Shown piece by piece: positions 1 to 8,210 of a DNA stretch of 64,000 nucleotides; the first letter of the stretch is position 1; every line of letters starts with the position of its first letter. This DNA comes from Pyxidicoccus sp. MSG2 (lineage in GTDB: Bacteria > Myxococcota > Myxococcia > Myxococcales > Myxococcaceae). The notes under the pieces were generated by a model. The model had not been told where the DNA came from. It made no database searches and saw only the letters and a program-made list of their open reading frames with translations. The DNA lies in contig NZ_JAPNKC010000001.1 of assembly GCF_026626705.1 (NCBI RefSeq), positions 3,906,001 to 3,970,000 of the forward strand. The letters run 5' to 3'. A program made the position numbers and the translations under genes.

Positions 1-440
1 AGTACACGGTGGACCTGCTCTTGAAGCGCGTGCTGCCGCTGGCGCACGAGCACCTGTCGCTGGTGGAGGAGCCCGGGGCGCACGCGGTGCTGGGCTCGTC
101 CCTGGGCGGGCTGATGGCGCTCTTCACGGGCATGCGGGTTCCCGAGGTCTTCGGCCGCGTGCTGGCCCAGTCCGGGGCCTTCGCCATCGAGGGCCGCGAC
201 TTCGTCGTCTTCGACCTGGCGCGGCAGACGCCTCGCCGCCCGCTGGACGTGTGGATGGACTGCGGCCGCTTCGAGGTGCTCCTGGAGGGCAACCAGCGAA
301 TGGCGCCGCTGCTCAGGTCTTCCGGGCATCGCGTGGAGTACCGGGAGTACAACGCGGGCCACAACTACCCGGCGTGGCGGGATGATCTGTGGCGGGGATT
401 GCAGTGGTTGTTCCCGGTGTCGTCCGCCAAACGCCGGTAA
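1..440 (+). CDS. Enterochelin-esterase-like alpha/beta hydrolase, 3' part only
   Basis: C-terminal part of an esterase of the Fes/esterase D type; the frame is open to the window edge, so the true start lies outside. The nucleophile elbow GSSLGG is near the start of the visible part, followed by the usual 'xxRVLAQSGAF' strand. Near the end 'NAGHNYPAW' supplies the catalytic His, and the intervening 'VWMDCGRFE' strand could carry the Asp/Glu. These enzymes hydrolyse esters, classically of ferric siderophores, but many homologues have unknown substrates. It ends about 170 bp before the next gene on the same strand. The fold is clear; the substrate is not. Confidence 0.8.
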   Translation, partial: YTVDLLLKRVLPLAHEHLSLVEEPGAHAVLGSSLGGLMALFTGMRVPEVFGRVLAQSGAFAIEGRDFVVFDLARQTPRRPLDVWMDCGRFEVLLEGNQRMAPLLRSSGHRVEYREYNAGHNYPAWRDDLWRGLQWLFPVSSAKRR

Positions 441-607
441 GCACTGCGGTTTACAAGTGTCAGGTGGTGAAGGTCCGGGGGTGCGCGGGGGCAGGGTCGG
501 CCCCACCCTTCCGAGAGGGACGCAACTGGCGTCGCACGCGTCCGATAACCTACATGTGAATTCCCCTGGCCCTGTCCGCCAGGGGGTTCCACTGCTGGAG
601 TTCCCCC

Positions 608-1222
608 ATGTCGCGCATTGATGGTGGCAACCGCTCGTCCTCCCCCAAGGGCCCCGTTGCGGAGCGCTCCGGAGCGGAGCGTCCGGACACCGCCGCCAAG
701 GGTGCGCAGCCGGGCGCGGGGACGAAAGGCGGCCAGACGCACCGCGCGGTACAGCCCTTCCAGGGGCGCAGCGACTTCGAGCCGGACCGCCGTCCCACGC
801 CGCGCGCCACGCCGGCCGTGGCCTCACCGGGCACCGCGGCGCAGGACCTCGCGGCCGCCGCCGGGGCCGACGCGGAATTGGAATTGCTCTCCGAGTTCCC
901 CGACCAGGCGGATGCGCAGGGCGGCCTCGCCTCCGCGATGCTCCACGCGCACGCGGACGAGCCCGCCTCGCAGGCCCGCATCGTCGAGCGCCTGAAGCAG
1001 GACGGCCGGCTGGAGTCCCTCTTCGGCGAGGTGTTCCGCGAGGGCAACCCGTTCGTCGAGCAGCCGCACCGCAACGCCGTCGTGCGTGCGCTCGACACCG
1101 CGCTCGCGCGGGGCACGGTGACGGGTGAGGAGCTGCGGGCCTTCGCCCGTGGCGCCTATGCACAGGAGTGGCAGCAGATCGGCTCCGAGCTGGCGGGGCC
1201 CGCCGCATCCGGCAAGCCGTAG
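608..1222 (+). CDS. Hypothetical protein, 204 aa, Ala/Gly/Pro-rich N-terminus
   Basis: Not recognised. The first ~85 residues are low complexity and rich in Gly, Ala, Pro, Ser and charged residues, probably disordered. Residues ~88-200 look like a compact helical domain ('LASAMLHAHADEPASQARIVERLKQDGRLESLF...'). There is no signal peptide or membrane segment, so a cytoplasmic protein is likely. The ATG at 608 follows a GGAG six bases upstream. It is convergent with the next gene. It has no obvious partner and I assign no function. Confidence 0.65.
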   Translation: MSRIDGGNRSSSPKGPVAERSGAERPDTAAKGAQPGAGTKGGQTHRAVQPFQGRSDFEPDRRPTPRATPAVASPGTAAQDLAAAAGADAELELLSEFPDQADAQGGLASAMLHAHADEPASQARIVERLKQDGRLESLFGEVFREGNPFVEQPHRNAVVRALDTALARGTVTGEELRAFARGAYAQEWQQIGSELAGPAASGKP

Positions 1223-1547
1223 CTGGCACTCCCCCAGTGCTCGCGTAACGCGTCCCCTCCTTCGGCGGCCCCTCCGCCCTCGCGTCGTCCCCCATGCACG
1301 TTCCTCGTCGACGAAGCTCGGTGCCAGGCCGGAGGACTCCAACGTCCTGCCGTCCCGTCGTGGTGCGCCGCGCACAGGGCCCCCACCATGCCCGGCTCCG
1401 CCCGCCTCCTCCGAGCCGGTGCGGCGGGAGGACGCGCCCCGCACGCCGCTCGGTGTGAGGGCTGTCCGCGCGCGTTACGGAGCGCCGAGCGACAGGAGCA
1501 GGAGCGCACCGCGAAGCGAGGGAGCGCGCATCGTCATCGCCTCCGCG
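1223..1547. other. Non-coding gap between convergent genes
   Basis: About 325 bases between two converging genes. I see no open frame with believable coding character and no strong terminator. Only short hairpins such as GTGCG/CGCAC at 1363-1375 are present. Confidence 0.5.
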
Positions 1548-2195
1548 TCAGGTGCCGAGGCGCCCCACCAGCGCGCCTCGCACCGACTGGGCGATGACGC
1601 GCGCGTTGGCGGAGAGTTCCTCGGGCAGCCAGTAGTAGAGGACCTTGCCGTCGGTCTCCACCTTCGAGCGAAGGAAGGTCAGGCCGCCCGTCCCGGCGCG
1701 CTCGGGGCTCTTCGGGAAGCACCGTCCGCACAGACACGGCAGCTTCGGCTGCGTCTCGTGCGAGGTGAGGTTGGTGGGGCCGCCTCCGGTGTCCTCACCG
1801 CCCGCGGTCTGGAGCAGCAGCGCGGCGTCCGCGGCGGAGAGGGCCCGAGGCGTCTGCAGTGACATGCCCAGCGCGCCCTTCGCGGCCTGGATGCCCTTGC
1901 CGGACTCGAAGCGAATCTTCGGGATGAGCGAGGTGACGTCGGTGATGGGCACGGTGTTGGGACGGGAGCGCCAGCCCTCGGCGTCGGACTTGAGCCCTTC
2001 GAGCACCGCCACCAGCCAGAGCGCCTCGTTGGGCGGGCGCACGGTGAAGAGGAAGAGGCGCCCGCCCGAACTCAGCGACGCCAGGTGCTTGCTGTTGCTG
2101 CGGTAGCGGTCCATCGGAAGCACGTCACCGGGCTTCTTGCCGGCGGCATCCTTCTCGAACACCGCCTTGCTGATGATGGCCAGCATGTCGGGCAT
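1548..2195 (-). CDS. Hypothetical protein, 215 aa, with a Cys-rich CLCGRC patch
   Basis: Not recognised. The frame opens upstream at 2321, but I take the ATG at 2195 (MPDMLAII...) because the longer form would run into the divergent neighbour. The first half is an alpha/beta-like region ('GGRLFLFTVRPPNEALWLVAVLEGL'). The second half has a 'LPCLCGRCFP' motif with three Cys in six residues, a possible metal or disulfide site. No signal peptide is seen. It is divergent from the HEAT/AKR gene with only 37 bp between starts, so the two probably share a control region. The function is unknown. Confidence 0.65.
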   Translation of the reverse strand: MPDMLAIISKAVFEKDAAGKKPGDVLPMDRYRSNSKHLASLSSGGRLFLFTVRPPNEALWLVAVLEGLKSDAEGWRSRPNTVPITDVTSLIPKIRFESGKGIQAAKGALGMSLQTPRALSAADAALLLQTAGGEDTGGGPTNLTSHETQPKLPCLCGRCFPKSPERAGTGGLTFLRSKVETDGKVLYYWLPEELSANARVIAQSVRGALVGRLGT

Positions 2196-2232
2196 GTCCG
2201 TGAGTGTACCAGGGCGCATAGAGTCCACCGCA

Positions 2233-5154
2233 ATGCCCGACCTGGACCCGGCCATGGTGCGGTTGCTCGACGAGGACGTCGCGGTTCGGCGCGAGGCGGT
2301 GGGAGAGGTCGGCACCTCCACGCTCCCGGGACGCTACGCCCTGCGGCAGGCCCTGCTCACGGACGAGGACGCGGAGGTGCGCGCCACGGCCGCACAACGG
2401 CTCGGTGGGACGCGGGATACGCGCTTCGTGCAGGCCCTGCTCGATGCGCTCGCGGACCCGATGCCGCTGGTCAGGGACAGGGCATGGCGCGCGCTGGCAC
2501 GGCTGGGGGCACAGGCGCTGCTGCCGCATGCGGTGCGCGCGGTGCGGGAAGAGCCCGTGTGGTGGGTGCGCCGGGCGGTGGTGCGGGCGTCTGCTTCCGT
2601 CGCGGGCTCGGGTGCTCTGGACGTGCTGCTCGGCGCGCTGGAGGACCCGTTCTGGCGCGTGCGCCATGCGGCGGTGCAGTCGCTGGCGTGGATTGGGACA
2701 GGCAACCCGGCCGTGCAGCAGCGCGTGCGGCAAGCGGCGGAGGGCGCCACGCAAGGGCCGATGCGCTCCGCGGTGGCGTGGCTCGAGACGGCGTGGAATG
2801 CGGCGCCTTCGCCCCAGGCAGCGGAGCACGTCGGGGATGCGCCGGAGCAGAACGAGCCCCCGCGCACGGAGCGTCTCGAATCCCCCGGCAACGAAGACCC
2901 GGCGGTGACGACGGCGCGACTGGAGGCCACTCCCGCCTCGGCGCTCGCTGCTCGCGAACTGGTGGAGTGGCTGGGCGACCCGCATGAGCCGCTGCGACTC
3001 CTCGCGCGGCGGCGCCTCCGTGAGCGGAAGGACTTGGACGCCCTGCTCCTCGCGATGCGCTGGCTGGACGAGCCTCGCGTGCCGCATGCGGCGGAGGAGG
3101 CCCGCTCGCTGCTCGAACGCCTCGACTTGGAGGACGTCGAGCTCGCATCCCGTGTCCTCACCGCGCCGCCCCGCCCGGGCGCGGTGGCCTGGGCCTCGCG
3201 CGTCGCGGTGCGCGAAGGGCACTCCGAATTGCTGGAGCGCGTGCGCCTCCTGCTGCGTCACCCCGAGCCCGCCCTGCGGCGTGCGGCGCTCTCCGGCCTC
3301 GTCTACGACCCCGACAGTCTCGACGACGTGCTCGCCGCGCTCGAAGACCCGGACGAGCGCGTGCGCGCGGAGGTCATCGCCGCCTGGGAGCGCAGGCCCC
3401 CGGCACGCTCCACCGCCGAGGCCTTCGCACTGGCACTGGCGCGCTTCGCACCCCGCGCCGCCACCCCTCGCGAGCGGCGCGCCGTGGCGGTGGCGGCCAT
3501 GTTCCTGGAGGAGCCCGAGCTGCTCATCCACACCTCACACGACGAGGACCCGGCCGTGCGCGCCGTGGCTCTGCGTGCCCTCGCGTCGCTCGACCTGCTC
3601 ACGGAGACAGAGCGCCAGGAGGCCGAGGAGCACGAGGACCCATGGATTCGCTCCGCGGTGCTGGACGCGGACTCCGCGCTCCGGGTCTGCGCGGAGGACC
3701 CGGACCCCACGCTGCGCCGGACCGCGCTCGAATTGCTGCTCCCCCTGGGCCGTCGGCTCGCGGCCAGGCCAGACTGGGCAGACCACGGCTTGAGCACGAC
3801 CGCCCTCGCCTGCTCGCAGTCCTCCGACGCGTGGATGCGCGCCCGCGCCGCCGAGCTGCTCTCCCCCACCCGTGGCCACGATGACCTGCGCGCCCTGCTG
3901 CGCCTGTCGCTCGACACCACGCCCATGGTCCGCGCGGCGGCGGCCTCCATCCTGGAGCCGTGCGCCACGCTCGACACGCTCCTCGACGACCTCCTTCACG
4001 GCCCCACGCGGGAGCGGGATGAAGCCCTGCGCACCTCCGCCTGGACCTGGCGCCTGCGCCTCGCGGACGCCTCCGCCTTCGAGCACCTCCGCGCTGCCCT
4101 CCTCGGCGACAAAGAGCCCGAGCGCGTCGTCTCCCACCTCCAAGCCCTCACCCTCGTCTTCCCCGACGAGCTCATCGCCTCCGAGCCCGCCCTCGCGCGC
4201 CACCGTCCCTCGCGCCCCGCACAGCCGCGCACCGCTCCCGCACCGCGCCCCGCCGTGCCGCTCCACACCTCCTCGCGCCCCCTCGGCCGCACGGGCCTCA
4301 CCGTCTCACCGCTCGTCCTCTCCGGTGCGCACCTCACCTCGCCCGAGCCCTTCTTCGAGGCACGTGAAGCCGGCCTCAACACCTTCTTCTGGGAGCCGCG
4401 CTACACCGCGCTCACCACGTTCCTCCGCAGTGGCCGCAACCTGCGCGACGGGCTCGTCATCGTCGCCGGCAGCTACTCCTCGGGCGCCGCCGCCCTCCGC
4501 CGCGACGTGGAAACCGCGCTCCGCCGCCTGCGCACCCCGTGGCTCGACGTCTTCCTCCTCTTCTGGGTGCGCTCCCCCGAGCGCCTCAACGCGGAGGACT
4601 TCGCCGCCCTCGAACGACTGCGCACCGAGGGCAAGGTCCGCACCTTCGGCTTCTCCACGCACCTGCGAGACCTGGCCCGCGACGCCCTCCGCCAGCACCC
4701 CTGGCCCGTGGTGATGACCCGCCACAGCGCCGCGCACCCCGGCGCGGAAGGAACATTCCTTCCGGAAGCCCGGGCCCGCGGCACCGGCGTGCTCACCTTC
4801 ACCGCCACCTGCTACGGCCGCCTCCTCCAGCCCGCCCCCGGCACTCCACCGGACGCGCCGCTGCCCACGGCCGTGGACTGCTACCGCTACACCCTCTCGC
4901 AGCCCGGCGTCAGCGCGTCCCTCACCGCGCCGCGCAGCCGCCGCGAGCTGCTCCACAACCTGGACGTGCTCTCCCGCCCGTACATGGAACCGGACGCCCT
5001 GCCCGCCATGCGCGTCCACGGCGAGCGCGTGCGTGCCCGGAGCCGCCAGCTCGACGCGCTCGTCCGCCGCGCGCCGGGTGGGCCGCGTGACGCCCTGCTC
5101 GCGCTGCTCGAGGAGGACGGCCCTCCTGACGCGGGTGACCTTCCCTCCTCCTGA
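2233..5154 (+). CDS. HEAT-repeat protein fused to a degenerate aldo/keto-reductase domain
   Basis: A 973-residue protein starting at ATG 2233 (MPDLDPAM). Residues ~1-660 are many HEAT/PBS-lyase-type repeats of ~30 residues ('D.D..VR..A...L'). From ~683 ('PLGRTGLTVSPLVL') to ~940 the sequence follows aldo/keto reductases, TIM barrels that use NADPH. The catalytic tetrad is largely lost: the FxD segment reads FFW (718-720), the usual Thr-Lys is Ala745-Gly746, and the 'LLH' His is Phe777; only Tyr724 remains in place. This suggests a binding or scaffold role, not a reductase. It ends 22 bp before the predicted retron RNA, whose RT also begins with a HEAT-like stretch. Family calls are firm; loss of activity is inferred. 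Confidence 0.85.
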   Translation: MPDLDPAMVRLLDEDVAVRREAVGEVGTSTLPGRYALRQALLTDEDAEVRATAAQRLGGTRDTRFVQALLDALADPMPLVRDRAWRALARLGAQALLPHAVRAVREEPVWWVRRAVVRASASVAGSGALDVLLGALEDPFWRVRHAAVQSLAWIGTGNPAVQQRVRQAAEGATQGPMRSAVAWLETAWNAAPSPQAAEHVGDAPEQNEPPRTERLESPGNEDPAVTTARLEATPASALAARELVEWLGDPHEPLRLLARRRLRERKDLDALLLAMRWLDEPRVPHAAEEARSLLERLDLEDVELASRVLTAPPRPGAVAWASRVAVREGHSELLERVRLLLRHPEPALRRAALSGLVYDPDSLDDVLAALEDPDERVRAEVIAAWERRPPARSTAEAFALALARFAPRAATPRERRAVAVAAMFLEEPELLIHTSHDEDPAVRAVALRALASLDLLTETERQEAEEHEDPWIRSAVLDADSALRVCAEDPDPTLRRTALELLLPLGRRLAARPDWADHGLSTTALACSQSSDAWMRARAAELLSPTRGHDDLRALLRLSLDTTPMVRAAAASILEPCATLDTLLDDLLHGPTRERDEALRTSAWTWRLRLADASAFEHLRAALLGDKEPERVVSHLQALTLVFPDELIASEPALARHRPSRPAQPRTAPAPRPAVPLHTSSRPLGRTGLTVSPLVLSGAHLTSPEPFFEAREAGLNTFFWEPRYTALTTFLRSGRNLRDGLVIVAGSYSSGAAALRRDVETALRRLRTPWLDVFLLFWVRSPERLNAEDFAALERLRTEGKVRTFGFSTHLRDLARDALRQHPWPVVMTRHSAAHPGAEGTFLPEARARGTGVLTFTATCYGRLLQPAPGTPPDAPLPTAVDCYRYTLSQPGVSASLTAPRSRRELLHNLDVLSRPYMEPDALPAMRVHGERVRARSRQLDALVRRAPGGPRDALLALLEEDGPPDAGDLPSS
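4746..4763. repeat. Near-palindromic 18-mer inside the AKR-like domain
   Basis: GGAAGGAACATTCCTTCC, palindromic except at the centre. It differs by one base from the core of the perfect palindrome at 45262-45281. It lies within the coding region (Glu-Gly-Thr-Phe-Leu-Pro) and uses codons (ACA, CTT) that are rare in this gene. Confidence 0.4.
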
Positions 5155-5176
5155 CGGATGTGATGTGCTTCGCCTC

Positions 5177-5331
5177 GCTCCTGGGGCCGCGTGCAGCCAG
5201 CCTTCCGTCCGCGATGTCACGTCGCGGCTGCCTGTGACTCCCATTGAAGGACGAAGCGGTGCGAGGTCCGCCTGGCGGGCTTCCCCGACCTCGCCCGCAT
5301 CTGCCGTGCAGGTGGCGGTGGCCCCAGGAGC
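5177..5331 (+). ncRNA. Predicted retron msr-msd non-coding RNA
   Basis: This lies between the HEAT/AKR gene and the reverse transcriptase. A perfect 12-bp inverted repeat (GCTCCTGGGGCC at 5177-5188, its complement at 5320-5331) extends to 14 pairs with one G-U and closes the element like retron a1/a2. Just after a1 comes an AGC (5195-5197), which would place the branching G at 5196. Next is a hairpin CCGCGA...TCGCGG (5209-5227), as in an msr. Then a long hairpin follows at 5256-5298 (12 paired bases, one bulged T), as expected for an msd. The RT start is 32 bases after a2. Order and features match retrons; production of msDNA is inferred. Confidence 0.7.
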
Positions 5332-5363
5332 CTGCAGTCCTTCACCGCGGTCGGAGCGCCGGA

Positions 5364-6779
5364 ATGGACCTCGTTGGCCTCATCCTCGAGCTGAAACCCC
5401 TGCTGGCCGACCCCGAGTCGAACTTCGACCGCATCGTCGCGCTGCTGGAGCGCCACCAGGGCCTGGCCGAGTACGAGGTCGCCCGCTTCTACGTGAGCCG
5501 CTCCTGGCTGGAGCCCGTCTCCCGCCGTCTCAAGAGCGTGGACCCGCGTGAGCGGCTCCAGGCCGTGCGCCTCATCCCCCTGCTCTTCGCCCGCGCCAGC
5601 GCCGCCGGACAGCTCCGCCGCCGCGTGAAGGACCCGGACTCGCGCGTGGCCGCGCATGCCCGCGCCGCCGTGCGCCGCCTGGGCCTCGCGGACGTCTCCC
5701 CGCCCGACACGCGCGCCGACCCGCCGCGCCACCCCAGCGCCACCTCCGTGGGCGGCTGGAATCCCACCGGCTGGAACTTCGGCCTCTACCCGAGCATGAA
5801 CCCGCCGGTGAAGCGCAAGGCCGCCCTCACCGCCGCCCTGCCCGTGCTGAAGTCGCGCGCGGACGTGGCGAAGCTCGTGGGCGTGCCGGTGGCGGAGCTG
5901 GACGCGCTGATGCGCCCGGGCTCGGAGGCCGGCTCCGGCTACGTGGAGTTCGACGTGCCCAAGCGCTCCGGAGGCGTGCGCCGCCTGTGCGCCCCGCGCG
6001 CGAAGCTCAAGGCCGTGCAGCGCGCCATCCTCGACAAGCTCCTCGCGCACCTGCCCACGCACCCCGCCGTGCACGGCTTCGTCCCCGGGCGCTCCACGGT
6101 GACGAACGCGACTCCGCACGTGGGCTCCACGGTGGTGGTGCGCGTGGACCTGGAGGACTTCTTCCCCACGGTGCACTACCGCCGCGTGAAGGGCCTCTTC
6201 GAGGCGCACGGCTACGGCGACGAGGTGGCCTCCGTGCTCGCCGGCCTCACCACATGGCGCCCCCGGCTGCCGGACGGCACCGTGGCGTGGCCCGGCGTGC
6301 TGCCGCAGGGCGCGCCCACGTCGCCCGCCATCGCCAACCTCGTCTGCCGCCGCATGGACGCGCGCCTCACCGCGCTGGCGAAGAAGGCGGACGCCACGTA
6401 CACGCGCTACGCGGATGACCTGACCTTCTCCTTCCAGAGGCCACCGGAGAAGCCGGGCCGCTTCCTCTGGTGGGTGAACGCCATCCTCCAGCAGGAGGGC
6501 TTCGCGGAGAACGCCGCCAAGCGCCGCGTGATGCGCCAGGGCGGACGCCAGCGGGTGACGGGCCTCACCGTCAACCAGCAGGTCTCCATCCCCCGCGAGG
6601 AGCGCCGCCGCTTCAAGGCCATCCTCGCCAACTGCCGCCAGCACGGCGTGGAGTCGCAGGCGCGCGGGCGCCCGGACTTCCCCCAGTGGCTGACGGGCTA
6701 CGCCGCCTACGTGCGCATGGTGCATCCCGAGCTGGGGGAGCGCTGGCAGCGCGAGGTGAAGGAGCTGCTCGCCCGATGA
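5364..6779 (+). CDS. Retron-type reverse transcriptase with HEAT-like N-terminus
   Basis: A 471-residue protein; start ATG 5364 (MDLVGLIL) was chosen because the upstream extension would cross the predicted msd. Residues ~1-115 are helical with a HEAT-like repeat ('ERLQAVRLIPLLF...VAAHARAAVRRL'). Residues ~190-460 are the RT: 'IPKR/VPKRSGG..R', 'VHGFVPGRS', catalytic Asp262 in RVDLEDFF, LPQGAPTSP (313-321), catalytic YADD (349-352) and the retron-specific VTG (398-400). The RT core resembles Mx162-type myxobacterial retron RTs as I remember them; the N-terminus does not. It would copy the msd part of the adjacent RNA. Its TGA overlaps the next ATG. Confidence 0.9.
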   Translation: MDLVGLILELKPLLADPESNFDRIVALLERHQGLAEYEVARFYVSRSWLEPVSRRLKSVDPRERLQAVRLIPLLFARASAAGQLRRRVKDPDSRVAAHARAAVRRLGLADVSPPDTRADPPRHPSATSVGGWNPTGWNFGLYPSMNPPVKRKAALTAALPVLKSRADVAKLVGVPVAELDALMRPGSEAGSGYVEFDVPKRSGGVRRLCAPRAKLKAVQRAILDKLLAHLPTHPAVHGFVPGRSTVTNATPHVGSTVVVRVDLEDFFPTVHYRRVKGLFEAHGYGDEVASVLAGLTTWRPRLPDGTVAWPGVLPQGAPTSPAIANLVCRRMDARLTALAKKADATYTRYADDLTFSFQRPPEKPGRFLWWVNAILQQEGFAENAAKRRVMRQGGRQRVTGLTVNQQVSIPREERRRFKAILANCRQHGVESQARGRPDFPQWLTGYAAYVRMVHPELGERWQREVKELLAR

Positions 6780-7750
6780 GTACCTGGCAGGAGCTGGTGG
6801 CGCGCGTGGCCGCCGAGCCCGAAAGCAACGATGCGCGGCTGGTCTGCGCGGACGTCCTCTGTGGCACCGACGACGCACGCGTCGAGCTCATCCACGCCCA
6901 GGTGGCGCTGAGCGGACGCATGGACCCGGCTCGCAGGCAGGCCCTCACGAAGCGCGTGAAGGCACTCCTGTCCGAGCATGGCAGCCGGTGGCGCCAACCG
7001 CTCCAGGAGGCCCATGCGAGCGATGGGGACTTCTCCCGGGGCTTCATCGAGGAGGCCACCCTGTCCGAGGGCCACCTCGCGAAGCACGGCGAGGCGCTGT
7101 TGGCGCGCGAGCCGCTGCACCGGCTGACGGTGGAGACGAAGGACGGCAAGGGCCTGGCGCTCGCCGCCGGGCAGCCCTGGTTCGAGCGCATCCGCCAGGT
7201 GAGGCTCATGGGCTCCGGCGTGGCTCGCGCGGCGAAGGCACTGGCCTCCGCGCCGCACGCGGGCCACCTCGCGAGGCTGATGGTGTCCGGCGCCAACGAC
7301 GAGGCCGTCGAGGCAGTGGCCGGAGGCAGGGCGCTGACGGGGCTGCGCTCCTTGAGCGTCTCCAGCGCCGAGCTGTCCGACGCGTCCGCCGAGGCGCTCG
7401 CGAAGGGGCCGCTGTCGCTGGAGGCGCTCTACCTCTCCGGCACTGGCCTGTCCGACGAGGGCGCCCAGGCGCTGGCGCGGGGCACCGCGCTCGCCTCACT
7501 CAAGCTGCTGGCCCTCAACCGCAACAGCCTGTCCGACGAGGGCGCCCAGGCGCTCGCGGCCAGCAAGACGCTGCTCCAGGTGGAGCGGCTGGAGCTGTCC
7601 CGCAACGAGCTGAGCGAGGAGGGAGTGCTCGCATTCCGCTCCGCCAAGGCGATGCCGAAGCTGCGCCGTCTGGAGCTGTTGGACATGGGCCTGGACCGGC
7701 GCGAGCTGGAGCCGGTGCACAAGCGGCTGGGCGCGGGGCTGCGGCTCTGA
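6776..7750 (+). CDS. TIGR02996 plus leucine-rich-repeat protein, coupled to the retron RT
   Basis: A 324-residue protein whose ATG overlaps the RT stop (ATGA), so it is almost certainly translationally coupled. Residues ~1-45 fit the TIGR02996 repeat-companion domain ('LVARVAAEPESNDARLVCADVL...RVELIHAQVAL'). From ~170 there are ribonuclease-inhibitor-type leucine-rich repeats ('LSDEGAQALARGTALASLKLLALNRN', repeated at least five times) to the C-terminus. No signal peptide, enzyme motif or membrane segment is seen. In retrons the gene beside the RT is usually the effector or accessory protein, and this one has that position. I recall no retron type with such a partner. A protein-binding role is inferred. 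Confidence 0.85.
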   Translation: MSTWQELVARVAAEPESNDARLVCADVLCGTDDARVELIHAQVALSGRMDPARRQALTKRVKALLSEHGSRWRQPLQEAHASDGDFSRGFIEEATLSEGHLAKHGEALLAREPLHRLTVETKDGKGLALAAGQPWFERIRQVRLMGSGVARAAKALASAPHAGHLARLMVSGANDEAVEAVAGGRALTGLRSLSVSSAELSDASAEALAKGPLSLEALYLSGTGLSDEGAQALARGTALASLKLLALNRNSLSDEGAQALAASKTLLQVERLELSRNELSEEGVLAFRSAKAMPKLRRLELLDMGLDRRELEPVHKRLGAGLRL

Positions 7751-7772
7751 CAGCCCCGCACCCGGCACTTCG

Positions 7773-8048
7773 CTACATCTCCTCGAGGATGGGCTCGCCC
7801 TCCTCGTCCAGCAGGAGCTCGCAGGAGATGCGTCCGCCGGAGTCACACTGCACGAAGCCGGTGCCCGCGGGGCCGTCCACCCTCCAATAGCAGACGCGCG
7901 CGCCGTAACAGGACACGGTGGAGCCATCCACACACTTGACGCTCACCGTGCAGGGACCAGCCTTCTGCCCGTACGCCCACGCCACGGCCGGTACCAGCGC
8001 GCCCGCCGCGGTGAGCACCGCAACCACCACTGCCATCCACTTCGACAT
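7773..8048 (-). CDS. Small secreted Cys-containing protein, 91 aa
   Basis: Start at ATG 8048 (MSKWMAVVV) preceded by a GAGGGAG ribosome site. A signal peptide with a long hydrophobic stretch and cleavage after 'AWA' leaves a ~65-residue mature protein. It has six Cys in a compact pattern ('CTVSVKCVDGSTVSCYGARVCYWRV...VQC...ISCELL'), probably disulfide-bonded outside the cytoplasm, and an acidic tail. Not recognised. It converges with the LRR gene, 22 bp away. Confidence 0.7.
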   Translation of the reverse strand: MSKWMAVVVAVLTAAGALVPAVAWAYGQKAGPCTVSVKCVDGSTVSCYGARVCYWRVDGPAGTGFVQCDSGGRISCELLLDEEGEPILEEM

Positions 8049-8210
8049 GGACTCCCTCGCTTTCGGACAACCGGAGTTGTCACGACTCATGGTGAGCGAA
8101 GGACGGACGCACGTCAATGCAACGGGGTTGCGCATGTTTCCGGATGGCCTGCGCATCTCCATGGCAACGCGGGGTGCACCGTGTGGGCCCCCGCGCACCC
8201 GGCTCCAGGC

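Noticed and set aside
5245-5344. Second inverted repeat, TGAAGGAC (5245-5252) with GTCCTTCA (5337-5344)
   Set aside because: It crosses the a1/a2 pairing and would form a pseudoknot; the 12-14 bp repeat gives a better retron fold, so this is kept as chance.
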